A DNA stretch of 64,000 nt from Ruminococcus sp. (GTDB lineage Bacteria; Bacillota; Clostridia; Oscillospirales; Acutalibacteraceae): the NCBI GenBank assembly GCA_017410265.1, contig JAFQRC010000001.1, forward strand, positions 240,118 through 304,117, written 5' to 3'. Shown in pieces: positions 33,158 to 41,350 of the stretch (position 1 is the stretch's first letter; every line of letters starts with the position of its first letter). Under the pieces are notes generated by a model that was not told the DNA's origin, did not search any database, and was given only the letters and a program-made list of their open reading frames with translations. The translations under genes were made by a program, and so were the position numbers.

Positions 33158-33180
33158 TGGCACTCTGAATAAGGGTGCCA
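33158..33180 (+). terminator. Terminator after DUF1846 gene
   Basis: TGGCACTC / GGGTGCCA stem, then TTGTTTTG. It is immediately before the next gene, so it may only attenuate. Confidence 0.65.
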
Positions 33181-33196
33181 TTGTTTTGGAGTTTAT

Positions 33197-34090
33197 ATGA
33201 AAACCTCAGTTAAAGCAAAAATCGAGCTTGCCTCTGCTTTTTTAGTGTGGGGCAGTATCGGCGTTTTTGTAAAGCTCATTCCATTTAACAGTGGAGTGAT
33301 TGCTTTTGACCGTTCTATAGTCGGTATGCTGTTTTTGATAGTTGTTAAGCTGTGTATGGGCAGAAAATTTGATATTAAGAATATGAAAAGTGAGTTTTTA
33401 ACCTTGTGCATCAACGGTGCGTTGCTTGGCATAAACTGGATTTTGCTTTTCGAGTCGTATAACTATGTAAGTGTTGCGACCTCTACTATCTGCTACAACA
33501 TCGGACCGATGATTGTTGTTGCGCTTTCTCCGCTTATTTTCAAAGAGCGACTGACTTTTGTTAAAGTGCTGTGCGTTTTAGTGTCACTTTTCGGAGTAGT
33601 GTGTGTGTCGGGTGTATTCGGTGAGTCGGGTGTAGGAGAGAGGGGAGCGGTCGGTGTGCTCTTAGGACTTTTGGCAGCTGTGGTTTACGCTGTCACAGTT
33701 ATTGTCAACAAGCGACTTCATAAAACTCAGCCGCTTGATAAAGCTATCACTCAGTTTGCGGCGTCTTCTGTTGTTATGCTTGTTTACTGCCTGTTTACTA
33801 CAAGTAAAGAAGAGCTTGTTTTTTCAACGCAGACGGTAGTTTTGCTAATAATAGTCGGTGTTGTTCATACAGGTGTTGCATATACTTTGTACTTCAAATC
33901 ACTCAAAAATGTAACGAGCCAGAATGTAGCTGTTTTTGCATACATAGACCCTGTTGTTGCGGTGCTGTTATCTGCACTTGTTCTGCGCGAAAGTCTGAGC
34001 TTTTTTACATTACTTGGCGCAGTGCTTGTTATCGCTTCGGCACTATTCAGCGAATTATATGATAATAAGCAAAAGAAAAGCACATTGTAG
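33197..34090 (+). CDS. EamA/DMT-superfamily transporter
   Basis: 297 residues with ten hydrophobic segments in two EamA repeats (first begins LASAFLVWGSIGVFVKL, second GAVGVLLGLLAAVVYAVTV). It is a drug/metabolite-type inner-membrane exporter or carrier; the substrate is not predictable. Start ATG after GGAGTTTAT. Stands between a weak terminator and the GAPDH promoters. Confidence 0.9.
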   Translation: MKTSVKAKIELASAFLVWGSIGVFVKLIPFNSGVIAFDRSIVGMLFLIVVKLCMGRKFDIKNMKSEFLTLCINGALLGINWILLFESYNYVSVATSTICYNIGPMIVVALSPLIFKERLTFVKVLCVLVSLFGVVCVSGVFGESGVGERGAVGVLLGLLAAVVYAVTVIVNKRLHKTQPLDKAITQFAASSVVMLVYCLFTTSKEELVFSTQTVVLLIIVGVVHTGVAYTLYFKSLKNVTSQNVAVFAYIDPVVAVLLSALVLRESLSFFTLLGAVLVIASALFSELYDNKQKKSTL

Positions 34091-34106
34091 AGCGATTATG
34101 TATATT

Positions 34107-34167
34107 TTGACAAAAATTTATCAATTGGTAAAATCTACTTGATTTATATTAAAAAGAGTAGTAAAAT
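34107..34167 (+). promoter_or_regulatory. Tandem sigma-A promoters of the GAPDH gene
   Basis: P1: TTGACA (34107-34112), 16 bp, TAAAAT (34129-34134). P2: TTGATT (34139-34144), 17 bp, TAAAAT (34162-34167). A small dyad ACTAT-TGGT-ATAGT follows in the leader near 34184-34197. Two promoters suit a highly expressed glycolytic gene. Confidence 0.7.
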
Positions 34168-34232
34168 GATAAAGGTATATACTAACTATTGGTATAGTCC
34201 AAAGTTAACATATTTTTTAGGAGGTAATTCCA

Positions 34233-35246
34233 ATGGCAGTAAAAGTAGGTATTAACGGTTTTGGTAGAATCGGTAGACTTGCATTCAGACAGATGTTCTC
34301 AGCAGAGGGTTATGAGGTAGTTGCTATCAACGACCTTACAGCTCCTAAGATGCTCGCTCATCTTCTTAAGTACGACTCAGCTCAGGGCAAATACGCTCTC
34401 GCTGACAAGGTAGAGGCTAAAGAGAGCTCTATCGTAGTAGACGGTAAAGAGATCACAATCTACAAAGAGCCTGACGCAAACAACATTCCTTGGGGCGAGC
34501 TCGGTGTAGACGTAGTTTTAGAGTGTACAGGTTTCTACTGCTCAAAAGAAAAGTCAATGGCACACATCAACGCTGGTGCTAAGAAGGTTGTTATTTCTGC
34601 TCCTGCAGGCAACGACCTCAAGACAGTTGTATTCTCAGTTAACGAGGGTATCCTCACAGCTGACGACCAGATTATTTCAGCTGCTTCTTGTACAACAAAC
34701 TGTCTCGCTCCTATGGCTAAGGCATTAAACGACCTAGCTGAAATCCAGAGCGGTATCATGGCTACAATCCACGCTTACACAGGCGACCAGATGATCCTCG
34801 ACGGTCCTCACAGAAAGGGTGACTTAAGAAGAGCTAGAGCTGGTGCTGTAAATATCGTTCCTAACTCAACAGGTGCTGCTAAGGCTATCGGTCTTGTTAT
34901 CCCAGAGTTAAACGGCAAGCTCATCGGCGCTGCTCAGCGTGTTCCTGTTCCAACAGGTTCTACAACTATCCTTACAGCTGTTGTTAAGGGTGAGGTTACA
35001 AAAGAGCAGATCAACGCTGCTATGAAGGCTGCTGCTTCTGAGTCATACGGCTACAACGAGGACGAAATCGTTTCTTCTGACGTTATCGGTATGACATACG
35101 GCTCACTTTTCGATGCTACTCAGACTATGGCAACATATATGCCTGAGACAAACACAACTCAGGTTCAGGTTGTTTCATGGTATGACAACGAGAACTCTTA
35201 CACATCACAGATGGTAAGAACTATCAAGTACTTCGCTGAGCTGTAA
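34233..35246 (+). CDS. gap: Glyceraldehyde-3-phosphate dehydrogenase
   Basis: Glycolytic NAD-dependent oxidation and phosphorylation of glyceraldehyde-3-phosphate. 337 residues with the Rossmann start [16 protein letters not shown], catalytic Cys in [17 protein letters not shown] (about 152) and the C-terminal [20 protein letters not shown] lies before the ATG, and codon use is strongly biased as expected for high expression. Monocistronic, between tandem promoters and a strong terminator. Confidence 0.97.
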   Translation: MAVKVGINGFGRIGRLAFRQMFSAEGYEVVAINDLTAPKMLAHLLKYDSAQGKYALADKVEAKESSIVVDGKEITIYKEPDANNIPWGELGVDVVLECTGFYCSKEKSMAHINAGAKKVVISAPAGNDLKTVVFSVNEGILTADDQIISAASCTTNCLAPMAKALNDLAEIQSGIMATIHAYTGDQMILDGPHRKGDLRRARAGAVNIVPNSTGAAKAIGLVIPELNGKLIGAAQRVPVPTGSTTILTAVVKGEVTKEQINAAMKAAASESYGYNEDEIVSSDVIGMTYGSLFDATQTMATYMPETNTTQVQVVSWYDNENSYTSQMVRTIKYFAEL

Positions 35247-35266
35247 TTTTATATTAAGCTGAAAAT

Positions 35267-35293
35267 CAGCCGACTGTGTTTTGCAGTCGGCTG
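35267..35293 (+). terminator. GAPDH terminator
   Basis: CAGCCGACTG / CAGTCGGCTG 10-bp stem, then seven T. Confidence 0.92.
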
Positions 35294-35333
35294 TTTTTTT
35301 GTCTTTTACCACTTTAGCATACAAAAGTTTTAA

Positions 35334-35362
35334 TTGACAAGTTTTTCAGTTTGTAGTATAAT
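35334..35362 (+). promoter_or_regulatory. Consensus sigma-A promoter of the amino-acid ABC operon
   Basis: TTGACA (35334-35339), exactly 17 bp, TATAAT (35357-35362): a perfect consensus. Confidence 0.9.
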
Positions 35363-35421
35363 CAATGTGTTATTTGTATCCTAAAATGGATGCTTAGTTT
35401 ATTTTTAAAGGAGATATGAAA

Positions 35422-36183
35422 ATGAAAAAGATTTTTGCGCTTATTCTTGCTATCCTTATGGTAGCATCTTTAGCTGCTTGTGGCACAACAACTGATGCTA
35501 CAGCTGACGAGGCTAAGGTTTACACAATTGTTTCTGACAACGCTTTTGCTCCATTCGAGTCATACGACTCTGAAACAGGCGAGTATGTTGGTATCGATAT
35601 GGATATCATGGCTGCTGTTGCTGAGGATCAGGGCTTTGAGTACAACATGATGAATGTTGGTTTTGACCCTGCTCTTGCTAAGGTTCAGGCTGGTCAGGCT
35701 GACGCTGTTATCGCAGGTATGACAATCACAGACGAGAGAAAAGAAATCTTCGATTTCTCTGAAGGTTACTTCGAAGACGGTCAGGTAATGGTTGTTGCTA
35801 AGGACAGTGACATCGATTCACTTGATGACTTAGCTGGCAAGGTTGTTGCTACAAAGAACGGTACAATGGGCGCTGAGTACGCTAACTCAAACAAAGACCA
35901 GTACGGCTACACAACAAAGGCTTTCGAGGGTTCTAACGAGCAGTATCAGGCTATCATCAACGGCAACTGTGACGCTTGCTTTGAGGACTACACAGTTATC
36001 GGCGACGCTATCAAGAACGGCGTAGAGCTCAAGACTGTTGGCGAGAAGATTAATCCAAGCTTCTATGGCTTTGCTGTTAAGAAGGGTCAGAACGCTGAGC
36101 TTATCGAGATGTTCAACGCAGGTCTTGCTAACATCAAGGCAAACGGCAAGTACGACGAGATTCTTGCTAAATACGGAATGTAA
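35422..36183 (+). CDS. Polar amino-acid ABC transporter, substrate-binding lipoprotein
   Basis: 253-residue periplasmic-binding-protein-type lipoprotein (SBP family 3, GlnH/HisJ-like). The lipobox LAAC lies near residue 20 after a short signal, then VSDNAFAPFESYD and the family signature region GIDMDIMAAVAEDQGF; DAVIAGMTITDERKEIFDFS holds the ligand-contact arginine. Likely substrate glutamine, cystine or another polar amino acid. ATG 35422 is chosen over 35416 because GGAG is 8 nt away rather than 2. A hairpin separates it from the permease. Confidence 0.93.
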   Translation: MKKIFALILAILMVASLAACGTTTDATADEAKVYTIVSDNAFAPFESYDSETGEYVGIDMDIMAAVAEDQGFEYNMMNVGFDPALAKVQAGQADAVIAGMTITDERKEIFDFSEGYFEDGQVMVVAKDSDIDSLDDLAGKVVATKNGTMGAEYANSNKDQYGYTTKAFEGSNEQYQAIINGNCDACFEDYTVIGDAIKNGVELKTVGEKINPSFYGFAVKKGQNAELIEMFNAGLANIKANGKYDEILAKYGM

Positions 36184-36220
36184 TTTATTCCCGTTTATTT
36201 TTACTTATTAAAACTACCGA

Positions 36221-36248
36221 TTTAGCACGGTAATTTTACCGTGCTAAA
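36221..36248 (+). terminator. Partial terminator between binding protein and permease
   Basis: A 13-bp perfect stem TTTAGCACGGTAA / TTACCGTGCTAAA with a 2-nt nominal loop, followed by ATTTTGATT. It would lower permease and ATPase expression relative to the binding protein, a common arrangement. Confidence 0.7.
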
Positions 36249-36269
36249 ATTTTGATTAGAGATGATTTT

Positions 36270-36947
36270 ATGGATTTTGCTTTAGTGCTTAAACAGGCAT
36301 GGCCTATGCTTATGCAGGGCTTGAAGCTGACTGTTGAGATTTCTCTCATATCTATCGCTATAGGTATGGTTATCGGTCTTGTTTCTTGTCTTATGGGCCT
36401 TTCTAAACTTAAGATTCTGAACGCTATTTCTGCAGTTTATGTATGGATTATCCGTGGTACTCCTATGATTGTTCAGGCGTTCATCGTATACTATGGTATT
36501 CCGATTGTTGTTCAGCAGTTTAACCCTGCTTTCGTTATTTCCGAATTTTTGGCAGGTGTTATTACACTTAGCCTGAATGCCGGTGCGTACCTTTCTGAAA
36601 TCTTCAGAAGTGGTATCCAGGCGGTTGACAACGGACAGGTTGAAGCTTCCCGTAGTCTTGGTATTCCGTCAGGTAAGACTATGTTCAAGGTTGTTTTACC
36701 TCAGGCGTTTAAAATCACTATTCCGTCTATCGTTAACCAGTTTATTATCACAATCAAAGACACTTCCATTCTTTCTGTTATTTCGCTCGCTGAGCTTTGT
36801 AACCAGGCAAAGCAGTATTCAGCCAGCACATACCGTTTCTTTGAGGTTTACATCATCATCGGTGTGCTCTACCTCATAATCATCTCATTGTTGATGATTC
36901 TTTCAAAATATGTTGAGAAGAAGGTTAGTTATGACAGAACCAAGTAA
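36270..36947 (+). CDS. Polar amino-acid ABC transporter permease
   Basis: 225-residue HisM/GlnP-type inner-membrane subunit with about five helices and the EAA loop [20 protein letters not shown] that contacts the ATPase. ATG 36270 is chosen over an upstream TTG inside the hairpin tail. The ATPase gene overlaps its end by 17 bp. Confidence 0.93.
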   Translation: MDFALVLKQAWPMLMQGLKLTVEISLISIAIGMVIGLVSCLMGLSKLKILNAISAVYVWIIRGTPMIVQAFIVYYGIPIVVQQFNPAFVISEFLAGVITLSLNAGAYLSEIFRSGIQAVDNGQVEASRSLGIPSGKTMFKVVLPQAFKITIPSIVNQFIITIKDTSILSVISLAELCNQAKQYSASTYRFFEVYIIIGVLYLIIISLLMILSKYVEKKVSYDRTK

Positions 36948-37668
36948 AGTAAAAGTTACCAACCTACACAAATATTTTGGTAAACTGGAAGTGTTAAAAG
37001 GAATTGATATGACTGTTTCAGAGGGCGAGGTTGTGTGCCTTATCGGACCGTCAGGTTCAGGTAAGTCAACGCTCCTTCGTTGCCTCAATAAGCTCGAAGA
37101 GTCTACAAAGGGCGATATTATCGTTGACGGTTATCTGATTTCCGATAAGAAGACTGATATCAACAAAGTCAGAGAAAATATCGGTATGGTGTTTCAGCAG
37201 TTCAATCTCTTTGCTCATATGAGTGTACTAAAGAACATTATGTTCGCACCTGTTGAGCTCAAGATTATGAACAAAGCACAGGCTAAGGAAAAGGCTATGG
37301 CTTTGCTTGAGAGAGTAGGTCTTGCTGATAAAGCAGATGCTTATCCTCACCAGCTTTCAGGTGGTCAGAAACAGCGTGTGGCTATTGCCAGAGCGCTCGC
37401 TATGAACCCTGATATTATGCTCTTTGATGAGCCAACTTCTGCGCTTGACCCTGAGATGGTCGGTGAAGTTCTGCAGGTTATGAAAGAGCTTGCTGCAGAG
37501 GGTATGACGATGGTTGTCGTTACTCACGAAATGGGCTTTGCCAGAGAAGTTGCTGACAGAGTGCTGTTTATGGACGAGGGCGTTATCTGTGAACAGGGCA
37601 CACCCGAAGAAGTTTTCGGTAACCCTCAGCAGGAGCGTACTAAGGACTTTTTACGCAAAGTGCTGTAA
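36931..37668 (+). CDS. Polar amino-acid ABC transporter ATPase (GlnQ-type)
   Basis: 245 residues with Walker [11 protein letters not shown]-loop VFQQFNLF, signature [15 protein letters not shown], Walker [15 protein letters not shown] and H-loop VTHEMGFA. The length fits the GlnQ/ArtP group. Start ATG 36931 follows AAGG and overlaps the permease; the upstream ATG at 36910 lacks a site. Last gene before the terminator at 37697. Confidence 0.95.
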   Translation: MTEPSKVKVTNLHKYFGKLEVLKGIDMTVSEGEVVCLIGPSGSGKSTLLRCLNKLEESTKGDIIVDGYLISDKKTDINKVRENIGMVFQQFNLFAHMSVLKNIMFAPVELKIMNKAQAKEKAMALLERVGLADKADAYPHQLSGGQKQRVAIARALAMNPDIMLFDEPTSALDPEMVGEVLQVMKELAAEGMTMVVVTHEMGFAREVADRVLFMDEGVICEQGTPEEVFGNPQQERTKDFLRKVL

Positions 37669-37696
37669 AATCATCTATCAATATTATTGTTTTTAG

Positions 37697-37719
37697 AGGC
37701 TGTTCCTTTCGGGACAGCC
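37697..37719 (+). terminator. Terminator of the amino-acid ABC operon
   Basis: AGGCTGTTCC / GGGACAGCCT stem, then TTTTTTATTTT. Confidence 0.9.
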
Positions 37720-37872
37720 TTTTTTATTTTGTGTGCTGTATGTAGCTTCGTAGCTTTGCATAAGTACTTGTTGGAATATTTGTGTATTTTACCGCTGTTT
37801 TATCTGAATTTTGTGTGCTAAAATGAAAGTGTGGTAAAATGTATTTGAATGTATCAAAATTTTTTCTTATGA

Positions 37873-37913
37873 GTGAAACATTTTGGCGTTCTCAGGCGTT
37901 TTATTAGTGAAGG
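37873..37913 (+). promoter_or_regulatory. Conserved dockerin-gene upstream element, copy B
   Basis: GTGAAACATTTTGGCG, TTCTCAGGCGTTTTATTAG and GAAGG. TGAAAC and CGTTTT are 17 bp apart. It lies 51 bp before ATG 37964 and matches copies A (3228-3269) and C (45647-45689), with TCAGGCGTTTTATTAGT identical to C. Confidence 0.65.
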
Positions 37914-37963
37914 AATATACAGCAATATTCTATATAGGAAATAAAAATTTAGGAGGCGAGATT

Positions 37964-39136
37964 ATGAAGAGATTAAGAATATTATCTGTTTTTATAGTGT
38001 TATCGCTTATTTTGAGTATGCACTTGACCGCTTTTGCAGCTCATGCACATGATGAGTTTTTTGAAAACATTGACGAGATGCAAGCCTGGATTGATGAGTA
38101 CACAAAAATCTATCCAAACGTTCAGTATTCGTATGGTGGATTAGTTGTAGAGCCAAAAGGCTATGAACTAATGCAGAAGGATTTTATTGTTGTTACTATT
38201 GATAATCCTGATTATACAATGGATTTACTCTGTTGTGGTGAGAGTAGGTATAACTACGGAATTGACCATACCTATAGCTCTTACGTTAAAAATAACGGCT
38301 ATACTGATGTTGGAATACAAGTGTATTATGATCTTACAGAAGATGTTGTAACAGCATCACTCGACAGACTTGAATCAAATCCTGACGATGGTGCGCTATA
38401 TACCGGAGAAATTTCAGGTTATCGTTATGTTGTATGTGATATCGGTTGGGACGATGGCAGTACGGATTGTACATATAAGATTGCTGTTGGTGATGTGTTG
38501 ATTAATATTCACTCCAACGGTGCTTTTGATAGAGCGTTGCTTGAGAATCTGGTTATTGAGAAAAGTGGAACAAAGCTTCCAGTCTTAGTTGAGTTACCTG
38601 AAGAGGTGATAGCTGTTTCTGATGAAATGTTAGAGGCAGTGAAAGAGGATTATAATAACGATAGTATATCTAAGGAAGATATACATATAACAGATCATGA
38701 AACAATAGATGAAACAAAGAAGCTTGTTAGGTTTTTTGTATCAAATTATGGATATACCTGTGATGTTGTTGAACAGCGAATCGGTGATTACTTATTATAT
38801 GTGCCACAAAGACCACTTCCGCAGATTCTGAAAGAGGCTGTGTTGTACGATTTAGACGAAGCGTACGAGTCGGGAATAATAGATGATGAAGACCTGAGAA
38901 AAATATCCTGGTACTCGTCAAAGCATTTCCGACTTGAAAAGTACGAAGAGATATACGGCGATGTAAACGGCGATAAGAAAATCACAATTCTCGATGCAGC
39001 TTATGTTCAAAGATATCTCGCAGGATTCAGAGATGCTGAAATAAAATATCAGTTTGCTGACTTCGACGAAGATGGCGAGATTACAGTATTTGACGCAACA
39101 GCTATCCAGAGAAAGATAGCAGGACTAGCGGATTAA
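37964..39136 (+). CDS. Exported dockerin protein of unknown function
   Basis: 390 residues. Signal peptide (FIVLSLILSMHLTAFAAHAHD) followed by about 300 residues I do not recognise: an acidic alpha/beta region with VQYSYGGLVVEPKGYELM and a later part in which repeated EEVIAVSDEMLEAVKEDY-type helices occur. The dockerin is at about 331-390 (GDVNGDKKITILDAAYVQR and DFDEDGEITVFDATAIQR). ATG 37964 is chosen because TTTAGGAGGCGAG lies just before and the signal peptide begins there. Monocistronic. Confidence 0.87.
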   Translation: MKRLRILSVFIVLSLILSMHLTAFAAHAHDEFFENIDEMQAWIDEYTKIYPNVQYSYGGLVVEPKGYELMQKDFIVVTIDNPDYTMDLLCCGESRYNYGIDHTYSSYVKNNGYTDVGIQVYYDLTEDVVTASLDRLESNPDDGALYTGEISGYRYVVCDIGWDDGSTDCTYKIAVGDVLINIHSNGAFDRALLENLVIEKSGTKLPVLVELPEEVIAVSDEMLEAVKEDYNNDSISKEDIHITDHETIDETKKLVRFFVSNYGYTCDVVEQRIGDYLLYVPQRPLPQILKEAVLYDLDEAYESGIIDDEDLRKISWYSSKHFRLEKYEEIYGDVNGDKKITILDAAYVQRYLAGFRDAEIKYQFADFDEDGEITVFDATAIQRKIAGLAD

Positions 39137-39163
39137 AATACTAATTAACTTAATATAGGATAG

Positions 39164-39189
39164 AGCCCGTCTGTGAAAGCAGGCGGGCT
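39164..39189 (+). terminator. Terminator after dockerin gene
   Basis: AGCCCGTCTG / CAGGCGGGCT (one G-U pair), then TATTCTGTTTT. Confidence 0.85.
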
Positions 39190-39241
39190 TATTCTGTTTT
39201 AGGGGTAATTGTTAACAATTTTTTAAAAGTAAAATTAGACC

Positions 39242-39295
39242 TTGACTTTCTTTGACTTTCGTTTATAATATAATTAAAGGTCAAACAAAGTCAAA
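39242..39295 (+). promoter_or_regulatory. ctsR operon promoter with two CtsR operators
   Basis: TTGACT (39242-39247), 16 bp, TATAAT (39264-39269). GGTCAAACAAAGTCAAA at 39279-39295 is a textbook CtsR heptad direct repeat, and an inverted second box, reverse complement of AAGTCAAAGAAAGTCAA, lies at 39242-39258 over the minus thirty-five. The operon is therefore autorepressed and heat-inducible. Confidence 0.93.
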
Positions 39296-39349
39296 GATTT
39301 ATCAAATCAAAAGACTTTTTGTAAATCCAAAGTATAAGGAATTGATGTT

Positions 39350-39799
39350 ATGCGTATGAGTGATATAGTAGCTCAGTATATTTCGGAGATGTTAGACGAG
39401 CGCGACGGCAACGCTGAGATTCAGCGAAACGAGCTTGCGTCTGTCTTAGGCTGTGTGCCGAGCCAGATTAACTATGTAATAACCTCGCGATTTACTCCCG
39501 AGCAGGGATATATTGTTGAGAGTAGGCGAGGCGGTGGCGGATACATCCGCATTACAAGAATCAACACAGCGCCACAGAACGCGATTATGCATATCGTGAA
39601 TTCAATCGGCAAGCGCCTTGATAAGGTCAGCGCAGAAATTATGATTAACAATATGCTCTCACGGTCAATAATAAACGAGAGCACCGCGCGCCTCTTGGCT
39701 GCTGCTATGAGTGAACGCTCATACCTTGATATTCCTCAGCAGTATCGCGATTATCTCAGGGCATCGATTTTCAAAAATATGTTGTTAACTCTAGTGTAA
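39350..39799 (+). CDS. ctsR: CtsR, class III heat-shock repressor
   Basis: 149 residues, the family's length. Winged HTH (ELASVLGCVPSQINYVITSRF) and the glycine-rich wing ESRRGGGGYIRI that contacts the operator and senses heat. Represses clp genes through the heptad repeats seen upstream. First gene of the ctsR-mcsA-mcsB-clpC operon, 12 bp before mcsA. Confidence 0.97.
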   Translation: MRMSDIVAQYISEMLDERDGNAEIQRNELASVLGCVPSQINYVITSRFTPEQGYIVESRRGGGGYIRITRINTAPQNAIMHIVNSIGKRLDKVSAEIMINNMLSRSIINESTARLLAAAMSERSYLDIPQQYRDYLRASIFKNMLLTLV

Positions 39800-39811
39800 G
39801 GAGGAATTTAT

Positions 39812-40324
39812 ATGTTGTGTCAGAAATGTAAGAAAAACGAAGCAAATACCCATGTAAAGTCTGTTGTAAACGGAGAGTACGAGGAGTATATGCTGTGTAG
39901 TGAGTGCGCAAAAGAGATGGGTTACACAAATCTCTTTTCTGATATGCACTCTGATTTCAATTCGATTTTAGGTTCATTTTTCTCAAATGCTCTGCCTGAA
40001 AAAAGCCAGACAACCCGTTGCTCTGTGTGTTCTAGCACCTATCACGATATCGCTAAATCTGGTCAGGTGGGTTGCGCTAACTGCTACGAGCTCTTTTTGT
40101 CAGAGCTTATGCCGTCGATAAGAAGAATCCACGGCAACACCACTCACTGCGGCAAACGCCCGAAATTAGTCGAAAAAGTTGAGGCAGAAATACCGGAAAT
40201 TAAAAGCGAAGCATCAGCTCTCGATAAACTCAAAGTTGAGCTTCAGGCTTCAATTGAGGAGCAGAACTTCGAGCTTGCCGCAGAGCTTAGGGATAAAATA
40301 AAGGAAATGGAGGAGTCAAAATGA
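39812..40324 (+). CDS. mcsA: McsA, activator of the McsB arginine kinase
   Basis: 170 residues with four zinc-type CxxC pairs (CQKCKKNEAN, CSECAKEMG, CSVCSSTYHD, GCANCYE) and a C-terminal UVR motif (EEQNFELAAELRDKIKEM). Binds zinc and stimulates McsB. Overlaps mcsB by 4 bp. Confidence 0.95.
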   Translation: MLCQKCKKNEANTHVKSVVNGEYEEYMLCSECAKEMGYTNLFSDMHSDFNSILGSFFSNALPEKSQTTRCSVCSSTYHDIAKSGQVGCANCYELFLSELMPSIRRIHGNTTHCGKRPKLVEKVEAEIPEIKSEASALDKLKVELQASIEEQNFELAAELRDKIKEMEESK

Positions 40325-41295
40325 GCGAAGTAGCAGTATCAACCAGAATCCGTCTTGCACGAAACTTAGAGGACTTCCCGTTTCCAACAAGACTTTCTGA
40401 AAAAGATAAGAAAGCTCTGTGCGATAAGGTATCAGAGGTAGCAAAATCTATTATGGATTTTGACAGAATTGATATGGAAAACCTCACTAAAACTCAGGCT
40501 GTATCCTTAGTGGAACAGCACCTGATAAGTCCTGAGTTTATCTCTTCTCCTGTTGGGAAAACTCTGCTTTTGAGTAAGGACAGAGAAGTCAGCGTTATGT
40601 TAAACGAGGAAGACCACATTCGTCTTCAGGTGATAAAAAGCGGTCTGTGCCTAAGTGAAGCTTTTGCACTCGCTGACGAAATCGATACAAAGCTGTCAGA
40701 AAAACTGAAGTTTGCTTTCTCAGAAAAGCTCGGTTACCTCACACAGTGCCCGACCAACTTAGGCACGGGTATGAGAGCTTCCGTTATGCTTCATCTGCCT
40801 GCTCTTCAAAAAAGCCGTGCGCTAGGAAGAATCAGCTCAAATCTCTCAAAACTCGGTCTTACTATCCGTGGTATTTACGGCGAGAGTACTGAACCTGCGG
40901 GAGCACTATATCAGCTTTCAAATCAGGTGTCACTGGGTATCAGCGAGAAATCAGCTATTGATAATCTTAAGAATATCACAACAGAGCTTGTCACTCAGGA
41001 AGTGAAAGCAAGGGACAGAATTCTGTCAGATATTGAAGTTGTTGACACTGTTTCGCGTAGTCTTGGAATCCTCAAAACCGCACGACTTATCAACCACAGT
41101 GAGGCGATGAATCTGCTTTCCAATATACGACTAGGTGTTGCGCATAAGCTTATCGACTCGCTTTCCACCGATAGCATTGACAGGCTCATCTGCGAAATTC
41201 AGCCTGCCAGTATCTTGGAACGCTACGGTGATGATATTACTGTCAGAGAGCGTGACATAAAGCGTGCGGATTTTCTCAGAGAAAGACTCAACTGA
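40321..41295 (+). CDS. mcsB: McsB, protein-arginine kinase
   Basis: 324 residues with the phosphagen-kinase fold: N-terminal STRIRLARN, the catalytic CPTNLGTGMRAS loop (about 142-153) with the active-site Cys, and RGIYGEST. Phosphorylates arginines and so marks proteins, including CtsR, for ClpCP. Slightly shorter than Bacillus McsB. Third gene of the operon. Confidence 0.96.
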   Translation: MSEVAVSTRIRLARNLEDFPFPTRLSEKDKKALCDKVSEVAKSIMDFDRIDMENLTKTQAVSLVEQHLISPEFISSPVGKTLLLSKDREVSVMLNEEDHIRLQVIKSGLCLSEAFALADEIDTKLSEKLKFAFSEKLGYLTQCPTNLGTGMRASVMLHLPALQKSRALGRISSNLSKLGLTIRGIYGESTEPAGALYQLSNQVSLGISEKSAIDNLKNITTELVTQEVKARDRILSDIEVVDTVSRSLGILKTARLINHSEAMNLLSNIRLGVAHKLIDSLSTDSIDRLICEIQPASILERYGDDITVRERDIKRADFLRERLN

Positions 41296-41350
41296 TTTTA
41301 TATTTATAGTAATTACAGTCAAAAATATATGTGAAAGGAAGGTAATGTAA

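Noticed and set aside
39242..39258. Direct repeats as a mobile-element footprint
   Set aside because: They match the CtsR heptad operator and overlap the ctsR promoter.
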